Shown here: piece by piece, positions 11,884 to 21,905 of the stretch
How positions within the stretch are numbered: position 1 is the stretch's first letter
How the letters are laid out: each line of letters begins with the position of its first letter
Source of the DNA: Bicyclus anynana
Taxonomy: Eukaryota > Arthropoda > Insecta > Lepidoptera > Nymphalidae
Reading direction: 5' to 3'
Assembly (NCBI RefSeq): GCF_947172395.1
Contig: NC_069108.1
Location: 1,093,501 to 1,157,500 of the forward strand
DNA: 64,000 nt
Program-made: the position numbers and the translations under genes
Notes under the pieces: generated by a model
What the model was told of the DNA's origin: nothing
The model's input: only the letters and a program-made list of their open reading frames with translations
Database searches by the model: none

Positions 11884-11947
11884 CGGATTCGAATCTACAC
11901 CCTCTGAATCGAAGGCAGATATTATATCCACTGGGCTATCACGGCTC
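11884..11947 (-). mobile_element. SINE family A, tRNA-like head only
   Basis: Only the head: GGATTCGAATCTACACCCTC and ATCCACTGGGCTATCACGG. The body is absent, so this is a 3'-truncated or rearranged copy. Confidence 0.75.
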
Positions 11948-12105
11948 TTCGTTTGCAGAGCATTCAGACATTTATTACAGTGCATACATTCCGAATGATA
12001 CCTTCGAGTGAGCGTATCGGAATGGAAGCGATAAGCCGAACCAACCCGTTCATTCATTCGTTCACATCGGCTGTATGCCATACATCGTATGTAATTACAT
12101 TATGT

Positions 12106-12165
12106 ACTAGCCGTCGCCCTGTGGTTTCACCCGCGTAGTTCCCGTTCCCGTGTGAATACGAGAAT
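12106..12165 (-). repeat. Family C repeat, end fragment
   Basis: ACTAGCCGTCGCCCTGTGG then TTCACCCGCGTAGTTCCCG; homology is lost after about 60 bp. Confidence 0.6.
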
Positions 12166-12841
12166 AACTTTGCTTTAATTCTATTCTTTATAATTCCAGT
12201 CCTTCGACCAATAATAAAAGGACCTGCCTCCCTAATCGTTACCCCTCTGGCAAAGATCAAAAATCAGTGATCTAATGCGTTTATAAAAACTGTTGCTATA
12301 GAATCGATGTTTCATTGTTGTAATCGTTTTCGTCGTGTAAAGAGCTCCCTAAAAATGCCGGTTTGTGTAGTCGAATGGCTTAGAAAACGGCCAAAAACTT
12401 GTAGTTTAGTAAAAGATGGAGTAACGTTTCATTTCTAAGTATTTCTACCTTAATTTTATCAAATTTGTAATAAAAACGATTTCTAAAAAAGAATACATTA
12501 TTTTGACGGAACATCAAAAATCGATCAGAGTCGATATTTTATGTATATATTCTGTGGATTCTGTGGATGTGTTGGTTAGTCTATGTTAAAATTATGCGTG
12601 TGTGTATTACGAGTCAAACTTATAGTTGTGTTTAGTGTATGGACACAGTTAATGGCGTTAAATATTTTCGATGTGTGAGTTTACCTCGTCCCCCTCAAAA
12701 AACGACAGACTTTTTTGTTGGTGAATCTAGGTGCCAAACAGGTCCATAGTCTAAATAGTCAAAGTTCTAGTCACAAAGTAAAGAACATACAGAATGAGTC
12801 TTTAATGAGAAGTTACTCCATTTTTACAGCGATACTACTGT
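12166..12841. other. Unassigned spacer
   Basis: AT-rich. The stretch 12210-12240 (AAAAGGACCTGCCTCCCTAA) resembles the right end of the hAT element at 30888-31188 and may be a fragment of the same family. No gene was seen. Confidence 0.4.
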
Positions 12842-12898
12842 AAGGGCTGGATTAAAGAGGTCGAAGGGCGGACAAAATCGCGGGCGTCCGCTAATAAT
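12842..12898 (+). repeat. Repeat family E, 3' end
   Basis: AGGGCTGGATTAAAGAGGTC and CAAAATCGCGGGCGTCCGCT, the last about 57 bp of family E. Confidence 0.6.
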
Positions 12899-12914
12899 AT
12901 ATATAAGTACATTA

Positions 12915-13356
12915 TTTTTTTATTTATTTTTTACTTTGTATAATCAAGCGCTTAGCTGCAATCATGCCTGATGGTAAGCGATGATGCAGCCTATGGTGGA
13001 ACGAACTCGCCTAGAAGACGCCTATTCACTCTTGACTTGTAGATACCCATATTGTAGGTGCTGGGGAAAACTGAAGCTGGGAAGCTCCACATCTTTGCAG
13101 TGCGTATAAGGAAAGAGGAACTAAACCCATTAGTACGCGTCCGAGGAATATTGATGACGTAGCGGTGCAGATCTCTGCGATGCCTAGCAGTTCTGTAGAA
13201 CGGCGAAGGTGGCACAAGATCGAACAGTTCCTGAGCGCACTCCCAGAAATATATCTTGTAGAACACCGATATACAGGCGACCTTTCGGCGATGTTCTCTT
13301 TGAAGTTTAGAGTTTGTTATTGCCTCATTGAGCCTTCTAGCACGTACATGCATACG
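12915..13356 (-). pseudogene. Non-LTR retrotransposon ORF2 C-terminus plus 3' UTR
   Basis: Minus-strand open frame of 120 codons (13353 to 12991). It contains DLHRYVINIPRTRTNG, SSFLIRTAKMW and VFPSTYNMGIYKSRVNRRLL. This IPRTRT..SSF..RTA..W..VFP..YN...FK..VNR pattern is what I know as the extreme C-terminus of the reverse-transcriptase polyprotein of a common lepidopteran LINE. The RT palm and the endonuclease are absent, so it is a strongly 5'-truncated dead copy. The 3' UTR (about 12915-12990) carries CCTGATGGTAAGCGATGATG, which is also present in the tail of SINE B, pointing to this LINE type as the source of that SINE tail. The clade is not assigned. Confidence 0.75.
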
Positions 13357-13650
13357 TAGACGTCAGTTACCGAGATACGATTGTGAAGACAGACAGACAG
13401 CGCGACACGCGGCGCTCGCTGAGAGTAATTAAACAAGGGGTAATTAGGCCGCGTCCGACAACTGCACAATAACTGTACAATGGCTGTACACTGTACAGTA
13501 TACAGTTGTTGTATAACGCGCTATTAGGTTATTGTTGTATTTGCGTTAGAACTGCATTCATTAGCGAGATACATACGACTACAAGAAAATTCTTTAACTC
13601 CCGACGCAAAAAGTGGGGTGTTATAAGTAAAGGTCAGTTTATATCTACAG

Positions 13651-14068
13651 TAAGGCGGCCAACTTCCTGAAAATTTAATGCGGGACTTTTTGTGAATAGA
13701 TATGGTTGGGGGGGCGGGGGGGAGTTATTTATTAATATATGGGAAATTTAGTCGTCTACCAAAAATTACATAAAACTTAGATACAAAAGTCAAATGCCTT
13801 TGTATATCACACTAATTTTAAAAATCAAAACAATCGTGCGCTTCTCTCGCTCTTACGCCTCAAGTATTCTGTAGAGAGAAAGAGAGAACGAAATTACGCG
13901 CAATACGCTATTGTTCGTGCGCATGTGGGTGTGTAGTGTGGTAGAAAATGCGGGACACGCGGGACGCATCCAACTTTTAACGGGACTATTTTACTAATCA
14001 TTTCAAAGCGGTATTACATCTAACATTACGGGACGGCCCCGCAGAATACGGGACGATTGGCGGCCTTA
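13651..14068. mobile_element. Candidate non-autonomous hAT element (418 bp)
   Basis: Ends TAAGGCGGCCAA and TTGGCGGCCTTA, which are inverted copies of each other with one mismatch. It is flanked by ATCTACAG (13643-13650) and ATCTACAA (14069-14076), an 8-bp duplication with one mismatch, as expected for hAT transposition. The interior has several GCGGGAC/CGGGAC words and GGGGGGCGGGGGGGAG, and no ORF. No transposase is present, so mobilisation would have been in trans. Confidence 0.6.
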
Positions 14069-14076
14069 ATCTACAA

Positions 14077-15062
14077 ACACGGTACGTCACAGACAAGTAG
14101 CGTGGCAGACACCTACAGACACCGTCTATCAACATTGCCCAGCAGGTAGCTAGAGATACGCAAACTCCTTTTCATTAAAGAAGTCCCCCAGACGCGGCGT
14201 TATTGTCTTAACAGCGCTCATTATCAATTGGAAATGGCGGTCTTAATTTCATTTGTGTAAGGCGCTGTCAAACATTAGTTCAGGTTTTAGCCGCGAGACT
14301 TTTTTCATGAAAAGGACTCTACAGACATGAACCGCACAGACAAAATATTCATTCCGCGATTCGCGGACGCGGCCCGTGTCTGTCAACGTCTGCGCGGCCG
14401 CGTTACGATAGATATAAATACGTTAATAATCACTGTATAGAAGAATATTATTTTGTAGTTCCTGGGCTTAGTGTATCAATTGTTAATACATACTAATATT
14501 ATTTGAAAAATGGCGGACTTTCATAAAAAAAAGTTCAACCTCATAAGGGTGAAATTTTCCAAGTGTTTTTTATGTTAAACCTACCGTTTGTGAACCATTT
14601 TTCATAAATATAACTTGTAAAATTGTTGATTTTAATTTTTTCGTCAAATCTTAAACCCTTTCTACTCTTTGGAGTTGAGTTTTAAATATTCTTAAATCAC
14701 ATTAAACAGATATAAAAATATTTTTGGCTTCAGTATAAATTTTAGGCCCCAAATAAAATTTTCAAAATATCTATTTTTTGACCTTTTACAGTATAGAGTA
14801 ATTAAAACTAACTATACTAGTACTATATAAGTATAGATAAAATTAGATAAATAGAGATAAACATAGATAGTTTTACAAATTATCAGCTTTTATAAAATAC
14901 CGAAGGTCTGGTGTCCACAGGCTCTCGCACATAAAGGTTAAATAAGATACATATCTGTGTGACGGACGGACATTAATTGCCTGTATATTTAGTGTACACC
15001 ATTAGTTAGTGCACCTGTCTTTATACGTCTCGAGTTGGCGGCGGTACTGGGCTCAATTATAT
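14077..15062. other. Unassigned spacer
   Basis: About 14340-14410 is a CpG-rich patch (ATTCGCGGACGCGGCCCG). The remainder is AT-rich with a run of ATAGATA-type words near 14800-14880. No ORF or repeat was recognised. Confidence 0.4.
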
Positions 15063-15070
15063 ATCTAGAC

Positions 15071-15584
15071 CAGAGTTTCCCAAACTTGTTTGTGTCGTGG
15101 ACCCCTTGCCACGTTTTTCCCTGTTGGGTAGACCCCCTACTTACCTGATATTGATTTCCTATAAATTTGTAACTGTAGCGAAATTTAGTGTTAAAAACTT
15201 ATAATTAAAATACATGTTATTTTTACGTTATATATTTATACATTTATTAATTAAATTTAAATTAAAACTACTCAAAATTAAATTTTGTAGCTGTTATGTA
15301 AAATATACGTAACATTAAATAAACATAAAATAAACTATAAATAAAATAACATAAGCAATAAGTCAATTTTTTTAGTGAGAAGGATGAAACTAATGCTTTA
15401 ATAATAAAGATATAAGATAGTATGATGTAAGTAAATATTTACTATCAGTGTATGTGTTAAGATCCACTATCGTGGGCCCCCATTTTCATTTCATGGACCC
15501 CCAAATTTCTTTTCGCTGACGTAGACTCATTGCAGGTTGTCATAGACCCCTAGGGGTCGATATAGACCACTTTGGGAATCACTG
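15071..15584. mobile_element. Non-autonomous hAT element (514 bp)
   Basis: Terminal inverted repeats CAGAGTTTCCCAAA and TTTGGGAATCACTG (read outward CAG.G.TTCCCAAA), with GTGGACCCC / GACCCC words just inside both ends. Flanking 8-bp duplications are ATCTAGAC (15063-15070) and ATCTAGAG (15585-15592), differing only in the last base. The 8-bp duplication and the CAG...TTCCCAAA ends fit the hAT superfamily. The AT-rich interior has no ORF; it depends on a transposase from elsewhere. Confidence 0.75.
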
Positions 15585-15826
15585 ATCTAGAGTTTAACTG
15601 TCCGTGTGTTTTAACATATATTATTAACGCCATGTTCTTCTCAGTCGAAACCCTTGAATGTACTTTATTTAGTTAATATATTTTGTACTTACATACATTG
15701 TTTTAAGTTGTTTTTGTTTGTTTTTTTAATAATTAAACAGCAAATTATTAAAAAAAATGGCGATGTCACCCTTTTAAAGGCTGCCACTGAAAACCAGCGG
15801 ACCTTTATTTGGTCACTGCGCTTTTT

Positions 15827-16138
15827 TTAACTGACTTCAAAAAAAGGAGGGGGTTCTCGATTCGAAGAGTATGTTTTTTTTTCATTCTTTTTTATTTTTT
15901 TTCTATTTTTGATACCGCATAGCTTCGTCATTTCTTAACCAATTTTGAAAATTATATTTTTGGTTGAAAAAGTATAGTTTCAGATGCGTCACATTTTCAT
16001 GAAAATCAGTGCAGTATTTTTTTGTGATGTTACTGCGTCACTGTGTTGGCACCGCCTTCAAAGTGATCAGAAGGTAGCACATACGATGTTATTTTTCGCT
16101 TTTTAGTTTATTTTTGCGATTTTGAAGTCGGTTCAATA
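15827..16138 (+). mobile_element. Family F element, short complete copy
   Basis: Bounded by TTAACTGACTTCAAAA and TTTTGAAGTCGGTT, inverted copies of one another. The interior contains AGGAGGGGGTTCTCGATTCG and, at the right, GGCACCGCCTTCAAAGTGAT and GAAGGTAGCACAT. It is a non-autonomous inverted-repeat-ended element of unknown superfamily. The longer version at 21906-22957 has extra internal tandem repeats. Confidence 0.65.
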
Positions 16139-16294
16139 TTTTTGTTAAAAATATTTTATTTACTGTATGTAATTTCTTTTTTTTATAGCTTATCTTTATC
16201 CTATTTTTTTCGGTTTTGCTGGCCGAATAAAATATTTTTTCTTAAAGTATGGCCTAATATTGTAGATTCTATTATTAATTTTTTAAAATGTAAA

Positions 16295-16428
16295 AATCTA
16301 CGGGTAATTTCTGAATCTACTAAACCGATTTTAAACGTTAATTTACCAGCATATTTACAGACTAACATGGACTATTTTATTTCCGTATTTTCAAGATAAT
16401 TACGCGGGCGAAACCGCGGTGCGACTGA
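16295..16428 (+). repeat. Family C repeat, decayed
   Basis: GGGTAATTTCTGAATCTACT, AAACCGATTTT and, at the end, GCGGGCGAAACCGCGGTGCG; the middle is strongly diverged. Confidence 0.5.
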
Positions 16429-16430
16429 TT

Positions 16431-16726
16431 CATCATTAACATCATTCGACTCACTGTTAAGCACGAGTCTCCTCTAAGGATGAGAGGGGTTAGGCTAATA
16501 GTCCACCACGCTGGCCCAATGCGGGTTGGCGGACTTCACACGCGCAAAGAATTAAGAAAATTCACAGCTACGCAGGTTTCCTCAGGATGTTTTCCTTAAC
16601 CGTTTGAGCCACGTGCTATTTAATTTCTTAATTTGCACACAACTGTAAAGTTGTAGGTGCATGCCCCGGGCCGGATTCGAACCTACAGCCTCTGAAGCCA
16701 GATGTCATATCCACTGGGATATCACG
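16431..16726 (-). mobile_element. SINE family A, diverged copy
   Basis: Minus strand, from CATCATTAACATCATTCG (tail) to CCACTGGGATATCACG (head). The B-box region reads GCCGGATTCGAACCTACAGC on the plus strand and is shortened just beyond it. Confidence 0.8.
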
Positions 16727-17445
16727 TTAAGTTTAGATGTAAGAACGCTCCACCCTATATTAACACCTAGATAATAAAGGTGGGGGTAGAATTGATATTC
16801 TTTTGTGAACGGGGGAATTCAAATTAGAGATCCGTGAATGTTCACATAAATCCCGCGCCATTGTGCGTCGCGCGGAACCCGCGTAATGAGGCGTGAATAA
16901 ATCTGTCTGTGTCTTTGTGTTCCCTCTGATATACGATATCTGACGACCTCTAGCGCAACTGCGTCTAATACTGAGGTTTGTAATAAAGAGGTCCTAGGTT
17001 CGATTTCAGCTCGGATAATTTAAGGTTTCAAGTAAATTGGCTCTGCAGTGCTATTCTGCCTCTATCACCTCTATCTTTCTCAGTCTAACAGCCAGTTTCA
17101 AGTCTTTACTTTTCAGTGAATAAGACTGTCACTTTTGATTTATGACGTTACTTTGACTGTTACTTGCGATGAAGAAACTGGCCGTAAGTTAAAATTTCCA
17201 AATGACAGCGAACCCCTTACTAACTAATACCCCCCCCCCCCCCCAAAGAACAAAATAAATTTGAATGTTGAAGTAAATAAGGTTGTAAATGGTTACGTAA
17301 ACAGTTACGTAAATCTTGTCGCGAATCCCCTGCCTACTCCTAGGGGTTCGCGAACCCCAGTTTGAGGAACCTTGGTCTATAGTAACGTGTTAGACAGAGA
17401 GTTAGAGGTGAATTCGTTACTCGTACTTGCGAGTTTGATCTAGAG
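16727..17445. other. Unassigned spacer with small repeat remnants
   Basis: Holds a B-box-like motif (CTAGGTTCGATTTC, about 16991), a short imperfect inverted pair CCAGTTTC / GAAACTGG (about 17092 and 17174), a poly-C run (about 17230-17244) and GGGTTCGCGAACCCCAG (about 17344-17360), which resembles a hAT-type end. No gene was seen. Confidence 0.4.
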
Positions 17446-17880
17446 CAGTGTTGTCAGATTTTCTTGTCAAGTCGGGATTTAGGAACTTTTTGAGTGAAAG
17501 AAGCGGGATTTTCCCTTCGAAAGCGGGACATCGTTTATAAACGTATAAAATTACTGAATTTTTTTGAATATTTATATTTTTGTTAGAGTTCAAATTACGT
17601 TTACGTGACAATAGATTTTAAAAATATCTATAATAAATGTATTTTAATAAAAATATGATATTGTTAGATCAGATTTACTCCATTGTTAAATAATAATTGA
17701 ATCTTAATCGTCTTCTGAATAAAAGTAAAAAACAGAAATCAAAATTAAAAACAGTTTTATTCATTAAAAAAATATGGCGTTTCAAACAATAATTCTGAGA
17801 AGTCAGTCAGTTACAGTCGGGACATTCGATTTTGTTATAAAAATCGGGACGTGTTGTCAAAATCGGGACGTACCTCTCTA
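17446..17880. repeat. Possible MITE with CGGGA-rich ends
   Basis: Begins CAGTGTTGTCAGATTTTCTT. Words of the type TCGGGA / GCGGGA occur near both ends (17471-17530 and 17818-17872), and GTGTTGTCAAAATCGGGACG lies at the right. I could not find a clean inverted repeat or duplication. The 64-codon minus-strand frame inside is not recognised. Confidence 0.35.
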
Positions 17881-18111
17881 CGGGCAAAAACGTTTCGCCA
17901 AACGATTTTGCGTAGAAACTGTCAGTGAAAATAAACTATCGTACTAACTTCAACTGTTTCTTTGGCCCAGCTATGTTGTATATGTGCATAAGGCTAATAA
18001 ATAGGGTACGCATTATAGGTACAAATTGTAAAATCAATATTTTTTAAATTGTATAAACATGTGCATATGTGTTTGTGTTCTTGTGCACTATAACACAATT
18101 TTCCCGCACAA

Positions 18112-18340
18112 GTGGTGGGAGGCTTCGGCCGTGGCTAGTTACCACCCTACCGGCAAAGACGTACCGCCAAGCGATTTAGCGTTCCGGTACGATGCCGTGT
18201 AGAAACCGAAAGGGGTGTGGATTTTCATCCTCCTCCTACCAAGTTAGCCCGCTTCCATCTTAGACTGCAACATCACTTACCGTCAGGTGAGATTGTAGTC
18301 AAGGGCTAACTTGTAAAGAATAAAAAAAAAGAAAAAAAAA
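18112..18340 (+). mobile_element. SINE family B, 5'-truncated
   Basis: Starts in the body at GTGGTGGGAGGCTTCGGCCG, lacks the tRNA-like head and ends with a long A-rich tail (18323-18340). Confidence 0.85.
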
Positions 18341-18505
18341 AGTGTCGGTAGACGGTGGAAGTAAACAACTGATTCCGTTAAAAACATTATTACACTTTTC
18401 CAATTTTCCACTTCGCCTGTTGCGAAACCGCGGCGCCGAGAGACGGTGGACTATTCGTTTGAACTGTTTGTGCAATATTTTTTCTGGTAGTACACTTACT
18501 AACCC

Positions 18506-18676
18506 GCCAAAGTATTTTTTTTCAATAAACAGCTTTCTATGTGCAAGCCAGTTCGAAATTTAAATGAAACCTTTAACAAGTAACCTCTTTGGTCGCCATG
18601 TTTCGGAGTAGAAGAACGTTCCATTTTTAAATTACACGACAAATATGATTTTGCATAGTAATTTATTTGGCCGCTA
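18506..18676 (-). repeat. Repeat family J, minus copy
   Basis: Reverse complement of 4101-4275: CCAAAGTATTTTTTTTC end, CAGTTCGAAATTTAAATGAA, GGTCGCCATGTTTCGGAGTA and AATTTATTTGGCCGCT. Confidence 0.65.
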
Positions 18677-18949
18677 CAACAAGTTCGATTTATCTGAAGA
18701 AGGTTCTCAAAATAATGCTCAAATTTCCAAGCATATTTGAGAAAACTATTATATACAAATATAACTTGAGTAATGAGGTACTTTCTATACAAAATTTCAA
18801 CTTTTGTTTTAATTTTGGTTTGACAGTTGCATAATCAAGATATGGCCAAGTATCTACTTTACAAAATGCACGATTTTGAACAAAAACTCAATCGAATTGT
18901 TCTTTTTTTTCCGGCTACAGCGGCCAATCTGATTTTGAGATTAACCTTC

Positions 18950-19218
18950 TCATCCTTATCAACCATTCGGCTCACTGCTGAGCTCGAGTCTCCTCTTAAA
19001 ATGAGAGGGGTTAGGCCTTAGTCCACCACGCTGGCCCAATGCGGATTGACAGACTTCACACACGCATAGAATTAAGAAAATTCACCGTTTGAGACACGTG
19101 ATATTTAAACTCTTAAAATGCTACAACTGAAAAGTTGGAAATGCATGCGTCGGACCAGATTCGAACCCACACCTTCCAATTGGAGGCAGAAGTCATATCC
19201 ACTGGGCTATCACTGCTC
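18950..19218 (-). mobile_element. SINE family A, internally deleted
   Basis: Tail TTATCAACCATTCGGCTCAC to head CCACTGGGCTATCACTGC. It lacks about 30 bp of the usual GGTATGCAGGTTTCCTCACG block, so the AAGAAAATTC and ACCGTTTGAGACACGTG blocks are joined directly. Confidence 0.85.
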
Positions 19219-19257
19219 AATTGAGAAATGTACCTACATCTACCTACTGTAATTTTT

Positions 19258-19330
19258 TTGTTGGCCTGACCCGGGGTTTGAACCCTGAACCTCATTGTCC
19301 ATAGTTTAACCAGCTAACTAATGTACCATG
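19258..19330 (-). mobile_element. tRNA-like SINE head, family L
   Basis: Read on the minus strand: an A-box-like TTAGCTGGTTAAAC and a B-box-like GGGTTCAAACCCCGGG, with tRNA-like spacing. It lies directly beside a SINE A copy. A related head is at 61140-61212. It is not a real tRNA: the acceptor stem does not close and there is a body-like flank. Confidence 0.5.
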
Positions 19331-19586
19331 AAGCAGTCCAACCTTACCAATGTCACATTTGCTCAAATCGACTGTAACTTTAGGCGGCGGGCTCTCGCAC
19401 TGCCTTCGCTAATAAAACCACGTTTAGTTATGAAACAACGGGGACATTGCCCCTCACCCCCCGTACCCCGCGCCGCCACACTCACTAACTAACTAACTAA
19501 CGATACGTTTGAAATTCATTATTTTGATACTAAATCAATATTTGAGAAATTATAGTCCCAAAAATCTTAATTATCAGCTAACTACA

Positions 19587-19898
19587 GAGTCATGATACCC
19601 CAGTGGATATGACCTCTGCCTCCGATTCCGGAGGGTGTGGGTTCCAATCCGGTCCGGGGCATGCACCTCCATCTTTACAGTTGTGTGCATTTTACGAAAT
19701 TAAATATCGTGTCTGAAACGGTGAAGGAAAAACATCGTGAGGAAACCTGCATACCTGAGAATTTTCTTATTTTCTGCGTGTGTGAAGTCTGCCAAACTGT
19801 TTTGGTCCAGCGTGGTGGACTATTGGCCTAACCCTTCTCACTCTGAGAGGAGACTCGAGCTCAGCAGTAAGCCGAATATGGGTTGATAATGTTGATGA
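19587..19898 (+). mobile_element. SINE family A, near full length
   Basis: A-box region TACCCCAGTGGATATGACC and B box GGGTTCCAATCC (one substitution in the key GGTTCGA motif, which should weaken Pol III transcription). It ends at GGGTTGATAATGTTGATGA. Confidence 0.85.
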
Positions 19899-20100
19899 CA
19901 CAATTATTAAATGACAGTACCTTAACTTATGTAGGTTGCTTCAAACTTTTGGAGGCACCCATAACCCAAAAAAAGAGATGTTTATTCAAAACTTTTTAAG
20001 TGAAAACTCTGCAATTTATTTAGCCGGGAAGTACCAGATTTTATGAGATTGTACAATTAACTAATTTTTGTTTTTACATAAAAATAATAATATGTCTGTA

Positions 20101-20120
20101 TTTCAGGCTATAGCCTGAAA
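20101..20120. repeat. Perfect 20-bp palindrome
   Basis: TTTCAGGCTATAGCCTGAAA is identical to its own reverse complement. No gene is nearby; function unknown. Confidence 0.9.
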
Positions 20121-20220
20121 TTTAAAATATACAAATACAAATAAATTATAGTAATTAATTAAATAAGTAATAAGTCTACAGTAAAGAGCCATACGGGGTC
20201 CATACGGGGCCCTATATTAA

Positions 20221-20271
20221 TAATGCAATGAATTTGAAGGGTATCCCTTTGACATGAAATTCATTGCATTA
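20221..20271. repeat. 14-bp inverted repeat
   Basis: TAATGCAATGAATT (20221-20234) and AATTCATTGCATTA (20258-20271) are exact inverted copies. The loop contains the palindrome GGGTATCCC-like GGGATACCC core. A hairpin is possible; it lies just before the LINE-tail-like block at 20355. Confidence 0.8.
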
Positions 20272-20354
20272 TCAGTGTCCAACTGATAGGAGGCAGTTGT
20301 AATAATGATTTGGCACTAACTTGACAAATCTAATCAAATTAAGATATTAAAAAG

Positions 20355-20575
20355 AAGAAGAAATATACTTTAATGTACATTAAAACAAAAATAAACAATA
20401 ACTTATAATAACACTTAGAAACTAATGTACAAATGGCAGCCTTATCGCTAAAGAGCGATCTCTTCCAGACAACCACTGTGGAAGAGAAACAACATAAGCA
20501 CCGATTCGGGTATACGCACACAAAAAATAAGACAAAGTTAAGTAATTTAAATCCATAAATAATATGCAATAATAC
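20355..20575 (-). repeat. LINE 3' UTR-like repeat
   Basis: Contains AGCCTTATCGCTAAAGAGCG and ATCTCTTCCAGACAACCACT. I know this block from common lepidopteran non-LTR retrotransposon tails, read on the minus strand. No ORF belongs to it; the 83-codon frame here is tyrosine/leucine-rich noise. Confidence 0.4.
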
Positions 20576-20600
20576 ATAATAATAATACAAACAGACTATA

Positions 20601-20662
20601 CTTGACTACATACATACATACATACATACAAATAAATACATATATACATACACACACTCATA
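20601..20662. repeat. (ACAT)n microsatellite
   Basis: ACATACATACATACATACA-type run, decaying into ATATACATACACACAC. Confidence 0.85.
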
Positions 20663-20809
20663 CATAAAAACAAGACGGCATCATCATCTAATATTAATGA
20701 TATTTGAAAATGTCATCTCATTAATTGATTGAATTTGACATTGACAGCTCGCGTTTACAAAGACAACCGTTAGTAAAATACGCATCAAATGAAATATTAT
20801 AATCCATAT

Positions 20810-21075
20810 ATAATATATCATAATTCCAGCTAATTCGGTTCAGTAGTTGAGGCGTGAAAATGTAACAAACATTCATATCATCAAAATCATCAGTTTTCTC
20901 AAATCTCGGGAAACCATGGATTTTTTCGGGATAAAAAGTAGCCTATGTGTTAATCCAGAGTAAAATCTATTTCCATTCCAAATTTCAGCCAAATCGCTTC
21001 AGTAGTAGCGGCGTTATAGAGTAACAAACATCCAAACATACATACAAATTTTCGCGTTTATAATATTAGTAGGAT
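20810..21075 (+). repeat. Two family D copies in series
   Basis: The first is only an end (TTCGGTTCAGTAGTTGAGG to ATTCATATCATC, to about 20885). The second (about 20905-21075) runs from CGGGAAACCATGGATTTTTT through TAGCCTATGTGTTAATCC to GCGTTTATAATATTAGTAGG. An isolated family D end (GTCGCGAGCGTCCGCTAGTA) lies at 21240-21258. Confidence 0.65.
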
Positions 21076-21570
21076 AATTACGATTGGTGTCAAAATAATC
21101 AGTTTATTTCGTCTGTTGGCGAATATTATTTCTGCAATGATTCTAATGGAATAATCTAGTAAAATTATCAAGATTTTTAGTACATTTTGTATCGTTCTGA
21201 AAAGTGGGCCCAATTTCGGACACCTTTCACGCGGACATAGTCGCGAGCGTCCGCTAGTATGTACATATGAATGTAGTTGCTATAACTCGTAGTACGGAGT
21301 ACATCGGCAGTTAGCGTTGCAGGCTGTGCCGCTGGCTCGACGCCAGCCCGTAAAGCCTGCGCGTAAGGCGCCGCGAGAACTGAATTATGGTGTGCTGTAG
21401 AAATTAAAGCCTACAAGACGGAAATATTGAGGTATTAAAAGTTACTGGTGATTAATTTCAATTAAGTGGAGTAATAACATAAAATTGAAAATTTTGAAAA
21501 ACCCCCGAATGTCATGAAATAATTAATTACTCTCTCGATCAAGTCATCAATATCCTCTTTCTGTGCGCTT

Positions 21571-21852
21571 ATCAAATCAAATCAAAATTCATTTATTTCA
21601 AGTAGGCTCAATTTACAAGCGCTTTTGACACGTCAGTTGACTATTTGTAAAGATTCTACCACCGGTTCGGAAGGCAGGTTCTGCTAAGAAGATACCGGCA
21701 AGAAACTCAACAGTTGCTCTTTTGAAATGAAAAAGTCATACAGTATTATAATTTACAATTGATAACAATTACAATTTCTTATAGTTTTACTTCCTGTGTG
21801 AAGGTGGAAGCTGATCCAATGGCCTCCAAGCACCTTTATCGTTAAGGGACTC
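21571..21852 (-). repeat. LINE 3' end, family H
   Basis: Minus-strand copy with a (TCAAA)n tail at 21571-21585, then ATTTATTTCAAGTAGGCTCA, GTCAGTTGACTATTTGTAAA, CTACCACCGGTTCGGAAGGC and GATACCGGCAAGAAACTCAA. The copy at 30370-30650 is the same segment on the plus strand with a (TTTGA)n tail. A tail of short tandem repeats is typical of some non-LTR LINEs. Only the last about 280 bp is present. Confidence 0.65.
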
Positions 21853-21905
21853 TTTCATTTGAGACCCCACTCGAGTATATTTGCTGACAGAATTTTATCT
21901 AATTT

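Noticed and set aside
20101..20271. A microRNA precursor from the palindrome and hairpin
   Set aside because: The arms are perfect and short with AT-rich flanks; no miRNA-like bulged 60-80-nt stem is visible.
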